DNA of 64,000 bases from NCBI GenBank assembly GCA_039881145.1, contig JAYKKI010000003.1, positions 5,098,501 to 5,162,500 of the forward strand. The letters are read 5' to 3'. Source of the DNA: Druceiella hillmani (taxonomy: Eukaryota; Arthropoda; Insecta; Lepidoptera; Hepialidae). Shown here piece by piece: positions 1 through 11,166 of the stretch (position 1 is the first letter of the stretch; the number at the start of each line of letters is the position of its first letter). Made by a program: the position numbers and the translations under genes. The notes beneath the pieces are model-generated. The model worked only from the letters and a program-made list of their open reading frames with translations, was not told where the DNA came from and ran no database searches.

Positions 1-517
1 TATATTTAATTTACTTTTTCACTCACATCTCTAAATAAAGCAAAAACTCTATTAGCATAACGATTTCTACATTTATTTAAAGCGCTAATGTACATCTCGG
101 AAATGATGTAGGTTAGTTATAGAAAGCTTGCTAGGATCAAAATCTAAAGTGTTACATTATGCCTAAAATGATCTAAGTGTTCCGATTTTATTTACTTACA
201 ATTTTGGTAAATAAGTGAGTATCTGGTAACAAATTATTGTTTATCCATTTGAAAATTTGATACTTCGTTCAAATAAGTCATCATAAAAAATTTTAAATAA
301 GTAACGTCTTCACCTGGAGAGATTTTCTAGCTTCCATTTTTTGACAGTCCACTGATATTTTAAATAAGAACATTTAGCTTACGGGGAAAAAAACGAGTAT
401 AAATATTCCATTGACCTCTAATTCATTAGAATAAATTATAATTGTAATTGGTTATAATTGAACAAGTTGTTTGATTTTTCACAACTAAATGAAACTAGAT
501 ATATTATTGACAAATTG
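1..517. other. AT-rich noncoding stretch
   Basis: I see no gene here. A short inverted match to the PLE terminal repeat (the motif AAATGAAACTA near 487-497) sits just before the full copy that starts at about 518. This suggests a truncated copy in the opposite orientation, as in the nest near 60.5 kb. Confidence 0.5.
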
Positions 518-679
518 CTCACCTGAAGATGATGTCGTACAACAAAACTTAGGTCGTGGTAAATCAATTTAAATAAAGTAGAAATAATACTACATCACGT
601 AGTTTAATTTAGTTGTAAAAAATCAAATTATAATGAATTTCTACAAACTTAATCCCAAATATATTCAGGCAATTATTAA
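518..679 (+). repeat. PLE terminal-repeat copy with decayed hammerhead motif
   Basis: This segment matches the repeats at 22.3 kb and 60.4-60.8 kb. They share a CCTGAAGATG core, a TTAGGTCGTGGTAAA block, the AGTAGAAATAATACTACATC block and a tail reading ATGAATTTCTACAAA followed by CCAAATATATTCA. Positions 519-559 correspond to the hammerhead motif. Helix I (TCAC with GTGG) and the CTGAAGA core remain. The GAAA box has become AAAA and helix II no longer pairs well, so self-cleavage is not expected. No PLE coding sequence lies next to it, so this is a solo or truncated terminal repeat. Confidence 0.7.
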
Positions 680-1056
680 GTTGTGAGAATTAATTCAATT
701 GTTTTCATATTTTTTTTTATTATTTCAATTAACAAACATTGATCTCGGGCTAAGTTTATTGTAAATCAATTAGAGTGTAATTACATAATCTTTGTATTGA
801 GTTTGTATTACATCACGTATTTATTAAAAAATGGATATGCCCATAACTTCAGGATACCTATTATAATAATTAAAAAGGAAACTTTATTTAAATTAGTACA
901 ATTTATATTGAAATGTAGAAAGAAACAGGCTCAGGATAAACGGAAAAATGTTACATTTTTTTTTGTAAATACATCCTATGTACCATTCAACTCATACTAA
1001 TAAAACTATAAAATTGGTACTAACCAATTCTATAGTTTTATTATATGTATATACAA
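680..1056. other. AT-rich noncoding stretch with a hairpin at its end
   Basis: A 67-codon open frame at 797-1000 starts at a non-ATG codon and has no recognisable motif, so I do not call it a gene. An inverted repeat at 998-1043 is listed separately. Confidence 0.5.
998..1043. repeat. 20-bp inverted repeat (hairpin)
   Basis: Arms 998-1017 and 1024-1043 are complementary with one mismatch around a 6-nt loop. The left arm begins TAATAAAACTATA. It may be a tiny palindromic element or simply a hairpin in noncoding DNA. Confidence 0.8.
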
Positions 1057-1360
1057 TAAAGTTTGTAACAATTTAATTTAAACAGTCTCACACTAATCAA
1101 TTAAACTAATTAAATTATAAATATTTACAACAAATTGAAATTACAAACGAAGCTTGTAACAAAAATATCCAACGTTTTAGTTTTTGCTTTAGTTGTGCTT
1201 GCTTTTTCAAATATCTACCCTCCATCACCAATTCATGCTTTACCTCTGTCTACCTTCATTTTTCCATTGTATATACAGGTGAAAAACTTTATAGCATGAT
1301 TTTAAAAATACGTAGCGCTATCTACTGTTGTATACAGGTACACTATTCATTGTGTAGCTG
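1057..1360 (+). repeat. Local diverged repeat, copy 1
   Basis: This copy and that at 1738-2080 share colinear blocks: a TTGTAACAAT-like start, a CTTTACCT block and a TGAAAAA block. The similarity is visible in translation over about 39 residues. Copy 1 reads PPSPIHALP then LYIQVKNF, where copy 2 reads PPTSLHTLP then MYVRLKNF. A hydrophobic stretch VLVFALVVLAF precedes the block. The pattern suggests a decayed coding repeat, either a transposon fragment or a duplicated exon. I do not recognise the protein. Confidence 0.5.
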
Positions 1361-1737
1361 GCCATTACATTTTCTTTGTTATTGTTGTACTATTACGAGT
1401 ATAACATAATTTATTCTTGAATGCAATAATTCCAATATATTCCGATTTAGTGTACTAATAGCAATAAAAAAAAAACAAATTGTATTTATAATATATCTCT
1501 ATAATATTCTGAAAACACCAACTGAACTGAAACACCACTACTTACTTGTTTGGTAGTTTTACGTGTTATACGAACTAACAAACAAATAAAGAGAGAAATA
1601 TACGATCAACCAAAATTCAAAAACAGTATTGGTCTGTTTAATTGCTTTTGTTATCCGGGGAGCATGCAAATTTTTTTTTCGTAAGTACCACTGACAGAGA
1701 AGCAAATTTTATGTTTTCTCTATATTTATAAACAAAA
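1361..1737. other. Spacer between the two local repeats
   Basis: AT-rich DNA with no recognisable gene or repeat. Confidence 0.5.
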
Positions 1738-2080
1738 AGCATGTAACAATCAAATTTATACAGACTAATGCAAAACTTATCAGAATACCATATTACGACT
1801 GTTTACAACAGGTTTAAATTTTAAACAAATTAAAGAAACAAAGCAACCTTATAAAGAATATATACGATATTCAAAAACGACCAACAAGCGACGTCCCAAA
1901 GACGACCAACAACCTCATCTGCCCTCATATGGCTCTCAGTAGTCGGATTGTTTACTCAATCACGTATCCCTCCTACATCACTGCACACTTTACCTGTGGC
2001 TATGCTCATCTTGTTAATGTATGTCCGGCTGAAAAATTTCTAGATAGAAAAAAGATACACTATACATATTTGTAATAACT
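1738..2080 (+). repeat. Local diverged repeat, copy 2
   Basis: This is the second copy of the repeat at 1057-1360. From about 1876 to 2040 it has an open frame on the plus strand with no ATG at its start. The frame contains a hydrophobic run ALIWLSVVGLF followed by IPPTSLHTLPVAML and MYVRLKNF, then a stop. It is more GC-rich than its surroundings, as a coding remnant would be. Which family it came from is unknown. Confidence 0.5.
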
Positions 2081-3339
2081 ACGCCTCGAATCCACAAAGA
2101 AATGCCTAGGCAGGGCACTTTTTTGGAATTTTGTGCTAAGGTAATGGAAATAAATTTTTAAAAATATAAAATTTGCCTATTTTATTATTAAGCGAACGGA
2201 CTCCGATGAAATAAAAACATAATATTACTTCAAATGAACCCCTATATTTTTCAAAACTTCATCTGAATTTAGTTAGTAGTATTTACGTGATGCTGCCAAA
2301 TAACAAACGGATAAAAAGACAAAATCTATGACACATAGCCCCAGATTACTTTTTATTGAATATCTACTGTGTATTATACAGTTTTATATACGTATAGATA
2401 ACTGTTACATGTAAATTCTTTCAAGCGATATTGTCATTTATCTGATATTATTTTACTCCTAGCGTTTCTCACAAATAGTATAAATGTATCGTTAAGTTCC
2501 ATTTACGTAATGATTTTAATAATAAAATGGCAATGGTGGTTTGATAACAATTTCAATATTGTGGACAATATATGGACAAAATTACCTATGAATGTGTAAA
2601 TATCTAAATTTTATTCGACATTCATTTGACCTATGTTTTACATAACTTATCAATTTGCACCTAATTAACTCAGATTTCCATTGATTTAATCTATTATATT
2701 ACAAATTTTCATTACTACTGTATGTATTTTAAAATGATAAGTAATTATATGTTTTTCATTTAAAGAAAATGATTACCATTTTCAGCTATTAAAAATCAAG
2801 TTCGACAAATCTAATGGATATGCTTGATCTCAAATGAAATGGAATTAATTTCAAAGCTTAAAAATATCCGTTCCAACTTGAGTAAAATAAATTACTTTAA
2901 AGATTTAAACCACTGTCTAATTTTCAACACAAGAAAGAAAATTTTGCGGAGAGAAAACAGGTTAATTATTTAAAAGAACATAAAACAAAAAAAAATGGAG
3001 CAGTCTTTATTCACCTCTGCAAGAGATTACGAAATTTAATATCATTTTAATTGGGTAAACCAGCCTATCATTACGCTTCTAAAAAACTTCAACGCGGAAG
3101 ACAATTTCGACAATCAATGTAATACATATTTGACCATTTGCTTGAAAGTTTCTTTTTAATAGACCTGTTACTGAATTGTAAAAAAATCATTTTTTCTCGC
3201 GTAATGAGACTTTATATTATAAAAGGAACCTAAGCAGATTGAATGATTCTGGCTTCAGTAAATTCGGCTCTGCGTTGATGCGTTAAGGAATTAGCCAAGA
3301 CTTGCTGTTTATAAATAAATGTATGGTATGTATTATGTA
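2081..3339. other. AT-rich noncoding stretch
   Basis: I see no gene, RNA or repeat that I can support. Confidence 0.5.
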
Positions 3340-3600
3340 TTTATGTGTGTGTGTACGTGTGCGTGAGAGTACTCGTGTGCGTGCGCGTGAGCGTGCGCGT
3401 GCATTGTCGCGGACGGGTGCCCCTGCGCGCGCACGTGTGCCCGTGTCCGCGTGTGCACGTCAGCATGCCTACGCGCGTGCGTGCGTGCACGCGTGCTCAA
3501 GTGCACAAACGCGCGCTTGCCCGCGTGCTCGCGACCTTGTGCGCGCGTGTGCACGTGCGTGCATGCTTGCGTGTGTGCATATGTGCGTGTGTGTGTATTA
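3340..3600. repeat. GC-rich (GT/GC)n purine-pyrimidine tract
   Basis: About 260 bp of degenerate GTGCGT, GCGC and GTGT units, much richer in GC and CpG than the flanks. Long open frames in three frames on both strands (arginine/alanine or histidine/threonine rich) are artefacts of the repeat. Alternating purine-pyrimidine DNA of this kind can adopt Z-form. A similar but shorter tract lies at 51,063-51,215. Confidence 0.85.
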
Positions 3601-3642
3601 TCCAAAAACCTTTTGTAACGGTTTTTGGATAATACACACACA
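3588..3642. repeat. Perfect 23-bp hairpin at the tract edge
   Basis: Arms 3588-3610 and 3620-3642 are exact reverse complements around the 9-nt loop TTTTGTAAC. The outer part of each arm is GT/CA repeat and the inner part is unique sequence (ATTATCCAAAAACC). The microsatellite therefore appears in inverted orientation on both sides of the unique stem. Confidence 0.9.
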
Positions 3643-4644
3643 TGGTCTGGGCATAGTTGGGAATGAATCGAGCGTTCGCTAAATGTGTTCTTGAACAAAT
3701 GGAAATCTTAAATGATTCATTGAGAAGGAACAGACTCTAACTCTATTGGTTAGAAGCGCTGAAACTTTTGATACTACTAAAGACGGCATAAATATGCTCT
3801 TTAGCAAAATTAGGTACTTTCCTGGAGCAATTATGGATAATTTAGTATAGATATAAACAAAATGCTTCAAGTAATTAAAACATTAGTAGGCAGGTGGGTA
3901 GTATGTACAGGTATGTATATATAGACATGATCTTCTAACCACAAAAAAAATCATAAGAGCAATGAAAGAAGAGTGTAAATACAGGCATTTAGGTATATAG
4001 GTATGTGTATATGCATTTAGGATCATTAAAGTTTTCGAATGTTTGTTCCGCTATTTATAAATAAGATATTTTCGTATTGTAAGTTAGTAATATTATGAAC
4101 AACATAGGACCTAAAAATTAAAAGAAAAGAAAGAAGGATCGAATCTACTTCATATTTCCACCGAATTTAAGAAACATACTAAAAACTATAAAATAATGAA
4201 AATACTGGCATTTAGTTAGAACTTGTCCGATACAATATCGTTTCCGAACATAATTAAATTTGCGAAATAAAATTACTGCTAGAGATATGGGAGTCGGGTC
4301 TAGTATATAATGTAGCACTCATCTGTGCGTACTCATTTGTAGGTATAAATGTACGTGAGGAGTAAAAACAATCGTAGATTTTGGCACTGATTTCGAAAGT
4401 CTCTGGCAGTACCTGTATTTGGCAAATTTGTTTAGGGTCAGAAACAGTATCGTACTACAAATTCTTATTAAATACTTGTGTGCTCATTATTTTCTACATT
4501 TCATGGAGATCCTCATTCGGTAATTATTTTAAGTTGTTTAATTTTTCTTTTTTTATATAATCGTTTCATTTTTGCATTCAATAAGTTCTCCAGATAAAGT
4601 TGTACTAATATCAAAATTTACTTAACGTAGAATAAGGTAACGGA
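3643..4644. other. AT-rich noncoding stretch
   Basis: Short GGTATGTATA-type repeats occur near 3,895-4,015. A plus-strand frame of about 50 codons is open from about 4,365 to 4,530 (includes VDFGTDFESLWQYL). It lacks an ATG start and convincing splice sites, so I do not call it. Confidence 0.4.
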
Positions 4645-4687
4645 AAAATTGGAATACGGTCATGGTGGCCGACTGTATTCCAATTTT
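4645..4687. repeat. 17-bp inverted repeat (hairpin)
   Basis: Arms 4645-4661 (AAAATTGGAATACGGTC) and 4671-4687 pair around the 9-nt loop ATGGTGGCC. The only non-Watson-Crick position would be a G-U pair in RNA. Confidence 0.85.
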
Positions 4688-5004
4688 ACTAAAACGCAAT
4701 AAGTCAAATTTTTGTTTGCGACTCACAAAGAAAAATTATAAAATAGAAGCATAAAAAAATACCAAAAAGTCTACAATTTCTAATATCTTATGTTTAGATA
4801 TGCTTTTAAGCTCGGTTTTATTATAAGCATTTGTGAACATGGCTTGTTTTTAGATATTTTTATTACACCCAATGCATAACTGGATGATACAATTTTAACT
4901 GAATTTTTATATTTCTTATTATGAAAAATTCTACCCTGATAGAAACAAACTAATTTCATATTCAAAATCAGCAGCCCCAAATGCCACATAGGCATCTATA
5001 AAAT

Positions 5005-5239
5005 TCAAGGGACTGAAAAATGTTCTATTTTGGACTGAAACTGTGTAAATTTATCATCTAAAATTTTGTGTAAGGACCAATTCATGAAGCGAAAAATGTC
5101 CTGCATCTTATTTTCATTTGTCGTATAAAATAGTCTAAAAGCAGTAGACTGGAGAGTGCTTTTGAACTTAACGCCACGTCCTTGAACAGTAGCGCATTTT
5201 GTAGAACGCTCCCAAGTCACTTTATAATTAATATCGAAA
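5005..5239 (-). CDS. Exon-like open frame, terminal exon candidate, product unknown
   Basis: On the minus strand a splice-acceptor-like site (pyrimidine-rich, ending TTTTCAG) is followed at 5239 by one base and then 77 open codons to a stop at 5005-5007. The frame contains KVTWERSTKCATV and MNWSLHKILDD. It is somewhat richer in GC than its flanks. Below the stop, the same frame continues for about 75 more codons with only one further stop (to 4780), which is unusual in DNA this AT-rich. That could mean a decayed longer coding region. I do not recognise a family. Alternatives are the last exon of a host gene, a transposon fragment, or chance. No upstream exon of matching phase was found. Confidence 0.3.
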
Positions 5240-8200
5240 CTGAAAATTTAATTTTTATTTCTTGTTTCTATAAGAAAATCTGGAAGAAATATATGTAACT
5301 GAATTCAGTTTAAACACTAATTATGGCACTTAATGATATTGGTAGAGTACACGAAAATTATGTCACTTGATTTTTTGACTGTTTTGCAAGATTTCAAAAA
5401 TTTCCGATATAAACTTATTATTGTACCAGGATATTATAAATGTATTTTATAAGTTTTCATAAAAATAGTGCATGAGATAGGAAATAAAAGTTAAAACCGA
5501 ACCAAATTTCTTTACTTTCATTTAACAAATTACGCAAAACTTTAGCCTAACTAAGAAATATACTTACTACAGAGTGTATGTAATGTGTAATGTGTAAATT
5601 GTAAATTGAAAGAGTTATTTCTTTCTTTATGTAAAAGATTTCAAAACTAGTATTAAAGAAATGTATGTAAAATGGTTCCAGACACATTATTGAAAATATC
5701 CCCAGAATGTTTTTTTCGGGAACAATAAAATGAATATATATCAAATTTTACAGAGTAATAAACCATATTAATCAGTAAAAGTATTTAAGCAGTAGATAAT
5801 ACGTAGAAGACGAGGTGAAGATGGGACATCCAATCACGTCGAATAACAAAATTATGTTGGACACAATTGCGATCCCCTTTAAAAAGATCGTGGAATTATA
5901 TACAACAATTGTAGAAAGCGCTACGTAAACAAAAATTCAAGAAAAAAAAACTCTGGGGAAGAAACTGATGAATTGCCACTACATCGGAATTAAGTGAATA
6001 TCTGTGTCGCTAAAAGAGTGTGCGAATGATTTTAATGGATACGGTATCCGACACCTGTATAGCCCAAATCTAAATTTGCGCAATCTCTCGCTATTTTCAA
6101 AGGTCAAAAACGGCGAAAATTTTAATTGGGTTAATTTATATTTTTGACGAAAAACTTTTTATCCAGGTTCATTTTTATCTTTGGAAATATGCCATGATTT
6201 TAACATAAAAAATTCATATGATATTTTTTTAATAAAAATAGGCTTATTCCATCTCATTTCCTCGTCAAAATTGCTTAAGGGGGGCAAGATTAGGGAATGG
6301 TGTCTATACAATTGTACTCTAATTTTAAATAAGAGAAAAACAAAAAAATATTAATTTCGTTACTCTTTAATTTTGATTAATGCAATAGTAAAGGAAAAAA
6401 CCAAAAATATTTATTCAAGAAAAAATAGTTCTAGTTTCCCATACATTGTTTGCTAAAGGGCAAATCACCTCGGCGAGCACCACTATCGTAGTCATAATCA
6501 TTCAGTACTGAGGCTAAAGGAATAGTTTAGTAGATTTATACGTTTGAATTTTAATAATTAAATTGTAGGATTTTTTCTTATATGTATCCCACAGATTTCA
6601 AAATGGTTATAATTAGACCTGTAACTTTAACAAAAGTCACTTCTGTTCATTATTTTATTACATTACTTAATAAATAGGTCTTTTTGTACGCCTTAAGACA
6701 AGCAATTTTGGAGTTTCTCAGTTTGTTTTCTGGATTTTGTACTAATTTTTTTTGTTCCCCATTAGTTTCCTTTCAGGTGTTTGTAAACTTTCCGCTTTTC
6801 CGTACTCCCACGGTCCAATTTGTGTTAATTTTAAAGTTGAATGTGTTGGTTTCTTTGTGCCAATCTAAAGTGTTCAACAAATAAATACCAACGTACATAT
6901 TATTTGATGGGAAAACAAATGAATCGAGAAAAATTAAGACGGAAATAAAAATTTATATTCTGTTGTTCTTCAGGAGCTACGTACCATTACGTATTAAATA
7001 AAGGTAAATAAGAATATAAGTTAATATCTGCGTTAAATATTTTAGAGCATGAGTGTTGAGAATATGCCAGCATCTAGTAAATAAAATATTAACTTGAAAT
7101 TTTCTCATAGCAAAAAATAGATACCTACTTAATCAACTAATTGATCCGATGTAAATCCACTAAGATATCACAAAATTTATTAAAACAATTCTGGATCTGA
7201 CTGAGTGAAAATTTGTAATATATCTACGAACATAATAATTATTTACATTATGAATAACCTTTAATGAGTATTTATTAAAGGTATTAAGAAAAATAATGGA
7301 GATAAAATTGTATTTATTTAAACAGTAGCCAAAAAGTAATTTATTCTAAACGAGTATTGGATAACATGTTTTCCATATGATACTTAAGAAAGATTTAAAC
7401 AAAACAATCTCTCACCCTAAACGGATAATCATCCTTCGTTCCGTCATAAGGGTCGTGGGTAAAAAAATAAGCTAATTTACAAGCTCAAATTATTTTTAAA
7501 ACACAAAACTGAAACTCTAAATATGATTTGAATATTATGTATGGCTAGCCGTATATAAATAGTGACCTTAAGTCTTTATTAAGGTAATATAACTTGATCG
7601 AAATCTAAATTGCAACGGGTCAACCAATTCGTCGGTTTAAAAAGATTGAGTTGTTAGTTAATAATACGATGAAATAGAAGTGCTAAAAAGTAAATAGGTG
7701 TCAAGTGTTTTAAGAAACTAATATAAAATGTATAAATGATTTGTTCTTTTTTCTTTGCAACGAAGTATTTTATTCGTTCTTAAGTAGGGGTTGTTAGTGA
7801 GCTATAGGAAAATTAGTTAGTGATATTAAGCATTACATTACCTATACATTTAACAAAATTGTAGAATTGGTGTATTTGTATATTGAAGATATTTATGAAA
7901 AAATGTTAAGGATATCATAATAAAAGTAATAGCAAACAAAAATACTGTTTTTGCAATTTTCATCTGTTTAGTTCTCTTCTAACTGTTTGAACACAAATCA
8001 CGTAAAAACTACTGATTCAATTAAGACATTTTGTACAATATATAGAACTGACCTGGAGTAATATTTCCTTCATATTTCATTGGAACAACTGCACTATAAC
8101 AGAAAATGTGCGAGTTTAATATTTTTGCAAAAAGTTTAAATTGAACTTCCATTTCACAGGTATTTATATATACAATTTTCTAATCCTTAGCTCAAGTTGT

Positions 8201-9914
8201 AATTATATTGCCCATTGTGCCGGATTTGGCAATTGTACGAAAAAAGATCGACTTTTAGCTAAAATGTGTGCTATTAATTTATGGTTTAATTAAAGGTTTT
8301 ACTAATATCATTAAGAAATTGCCAAATATTAGTAAAGATTGTACCCCTTTACTAAGATTTGTAATTTTAATTGCAATATAAATATAATATTTTATCATAT
8401 TTCTAGGTATTTTTCCTATGTTTCTAGTGTGACTCTATTTTATAATGGTCTGAAAATCAATTTTAATTTATTTTGGAAAGTCTTTTCATCGTAGTCGTTG
8501 GTAATATATTTATAAACGTGTTTAATTTTTTATCGGTACGTGCACTAATTAAAAGTGATTTGAATTACGATTATGTGAACGAATTTGCTTGAGTTTATTA
8601 TATTGTTAAGAAATATACTGACAATTTGAGTTAAAATTTTATAAAACCAAAATAATCAAATCATAATAGTTTTGTCAAAAAACATCGACTTTTAGGGAAT
8701 GACAAGAATTTGGAATTTTCTGAAAATATGGAAATGTCCATAATTGGAGTTTACTCCTTAAGAATCGATTTTCATATATAGCGAAATTATTCAAAGGCTC
8801 ACAAAACAAGTTACAGTCACGTAGATGTATAATAACAAGAAATAGGTATAAAACTATACTATAACTCTAATTATGTGAGCACAAAAGTTTTTATGTATAC
8901 ATTTTCAAGGATTACTTATGTTCTTAAATATGTTATAAGATATATTGATAAATTATTAAAATTCGTATTAATTTAGAATAATATTATTTTCTACATATCG
9001 AACAAAATATTAATTCTATCGTAGCTGGTTATAATTTATAAATAATATATTTTGTGTTGCCCTTTTAAATATTAATAATTTCGGTTCAAAAATATCCAAG
9101 AACAGATGTTGAGAAACAATACCGTTACGCAATCGGCACATTCGAATTATGGGGTTATAAAAAGGGATATTATTTTTGTAAACTTGTAGTACGAATAATC
9201 TCTGCTGTTGGGTGGAGAGTCAACAATGGAATGTATGATTTTGCATAAATATAATAGTTCAGCGCATTTTCTCCTTGTGGCTAGTGATGACAAATTAAAT
9301 TTCTGTAGTCGAATTTCATAGTATCTATACTCTCGTCTAAAATGAAGTCGGAAATAATTTGTTTGATGAACAAAGAATTAATGATATAATAGAATTAATA
9401 TGTGTTTTACTTGAACATAATTATATTATCAGCATTTTTATTAAAGAATTTTCCATTTACATTTAATGACATTTAAATTTATATACAGTGTTACCTATTT
9501 TACACATTCGAAGATAATAGTATATAAGGAGTAAACACAAGTCGCGTGTCGGAGCTGAAACGCACAATTTTTTTTTCTAATTTTGGTATGTATTATTAAT
9601 ACCGCTTTGAAGATTCTACATCTTCTGATATTAATGATAATAATAATTTAATTATGAACATTTTAAATAAAACAGTATTTCTAAATAATTAATTTAAAGT
9701 ACTAAACACAAGGGAATAACATTCTAAGTAAAATAATACTTTATTCAAAAATGGATATAATATACCGTATATTTTTTATATTTAAAGCATATAAGTGTGA
9801 AAACGAATATGGTAATTATTCATTTTTTCCATAAACTATACATAAATTTAAATATTAATATAAGGTTGGCATACAATGTAAAATGTTCAATCAATAATAT
9901 GAATAATGTCGCCA
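5240..9914. other. Long AT-rich noncoding stretch
   Basis: I see no recognisable gene. Frames at 5547-5744 (-) and 6684-6884 (+) are low-complexity and lack homology I can name. A small imperfect hairpin occurs at about 7,247-7,281. Confidence 0.45.
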
Positions 9915-10135
9915 GTGTAGTATATAGGGTTAATCACAAGGCATACGGCATATCCGGTATCTATCCGGCGCACCGCGGGAACCCGGGTTCGATTCCCGGC
10001 CGCTCGTCGAGCAAGGCTGGACTTGTGCTTTATTTGGCAGTAAGAGATGCTCTCGTAGAAATAAGTCCGTCATATGTATCATTTGGATACATTAAAGTAC
10101 GTAATAGATAAAAAAATCAAATAAAAAAATCACGA
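9915..10135 (+). mobile_element. tRNA-derived SINE (probable)
   Basis: A GC-rich island contains a canonical Pol III B-box and T-arm: CCGGG, loop TTCGATT, CCCGG (about 9986-10002), a perfect 5-bp stem. Upstream, GGTTAATCACAAGGC could be a decayed A-box/D-arm region, but the segment does not fold into a normal tRNA with a clear anticodon arm. About 100 bp of unrelated sequence follows, ending in an A-rich tail (near 10,110-10,135). This head-body-tail layout fits a SINE. The 104-codon open frame across it is incidental. A diverged tRNA pseudogene is the alternative. Confidence 0.5.
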
Positions 10136-11036
10136 AAAGCGCTAGCGTATGTGCACACGCCACTCATACGCACGTATACATATATACAAAATTATCAGTG
10201 AACACTTTCATTAAATTAAATATAAATAATAATATGTCCTAACGTTTCACGCTGTTATTATGGCCCTCCCGAACATATTGATTTTATCCGAGAAGATATA
10301 AACTATTCATATTAGCAAGTGAAAGGTCAAAGGTATGGACGAATACCACTTATATAACTATCACATTCCCATGTGCTTTTGAAATATTATTGCAAAATAC
10401 CGCGCAAACTTTGTAAATATCTTGAGACGGGATGCGGATTAAACCTTACATATGGTTTTGGTTGTTTTTTTACGCAAAATGCATAATGTAAGTAGATTTG
10501 GGAAAGTAAAAAATGAAAAAAGATTGCACCTCTTTTGTAGAACTATTCTTGTATGTATAGTGTTTTGGTAAATAAGCATGGCAAGCATAGACAAAAAGCT
10601 TAGGTAATAAGAATAAAATCTTGAGACCAACAGCCCGATTTATTTATTATTAATTATGTAATTATGGTCTGGCAATTGTAAAATAATTATGATATAACAT
10701 ATTTTGTTAAAAAAATATTTAAAATTCTATGCAAATGAAAATTTTTAGGCGTCAAATCAATAAACCAAAACTAACCCATTTTTTCGTATAGTTATTAATT
10801 GACTTCCGCGCGTATATTATTACGGAAGTTATGAGACAAAAAACATAAAAATATTATATTATATATATTATATTATAAAAATAATACCAAAATATTGATC
10901 TCGTAATCAGATTAACAAATCATGCACAGAAGACATCCTTCTCCGCAAGCAACATTTCATTTTTTTATTTCGATTCATTTTTAACTTGTCCAGCAATTAT
11001 TCCGGTCTCTTTTGTATTCCGGAATGTTTTGTATGT
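10136..11036. other. AT-rich noncoding stretch
   Basis: I see nothing beyond short imperfect palindromes, for example ACTTCCG with CGGAAGT near 10,802-10,830. Confidence 0.5.
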
Positions 11037-11061
11037 AATATATATATATATATATATATAT

Positions 11062-11117
<56 letters not shown>

Positions 11118-11166
11118 ATATACATATATATGTATATATATATATATATATATATACAGATATACA
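11037..11166. repeat. (TA)n and (TG)n compound microsatellite
   Basis: TA dinucleotides are interrupted by a (TG)n block at about 11,099-11,117. The three tyrosine/isoleucine frames across it on the minus strand are repeat artefacts. Confidence 0.95.

Noticed and set aside
301..370. Minus-strand short open segment between AG and GTGAAG
   Set aside because: Only about 14 codons; splice sites of this quality are frequent by chance.
3302..3698. Three overlapping 95-126 codon frames rich in Arg/Ala/His
   Set aside because: They translate the GT/GC microsatellite in several frames on both strands; no evidence for a protein.
5570..5648. 79-bp minus-strand segment with splice-like sites
   Set aside because: Its end phase does not match the nearby exon-like frame at 5,239 and the composition is purely AT-driven.
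9797..10111. 104-codon frame with GNPGSIPGRSS
   Set aside because: The conserved-looking part is the SINE B-box region, often mispredicted as coding.
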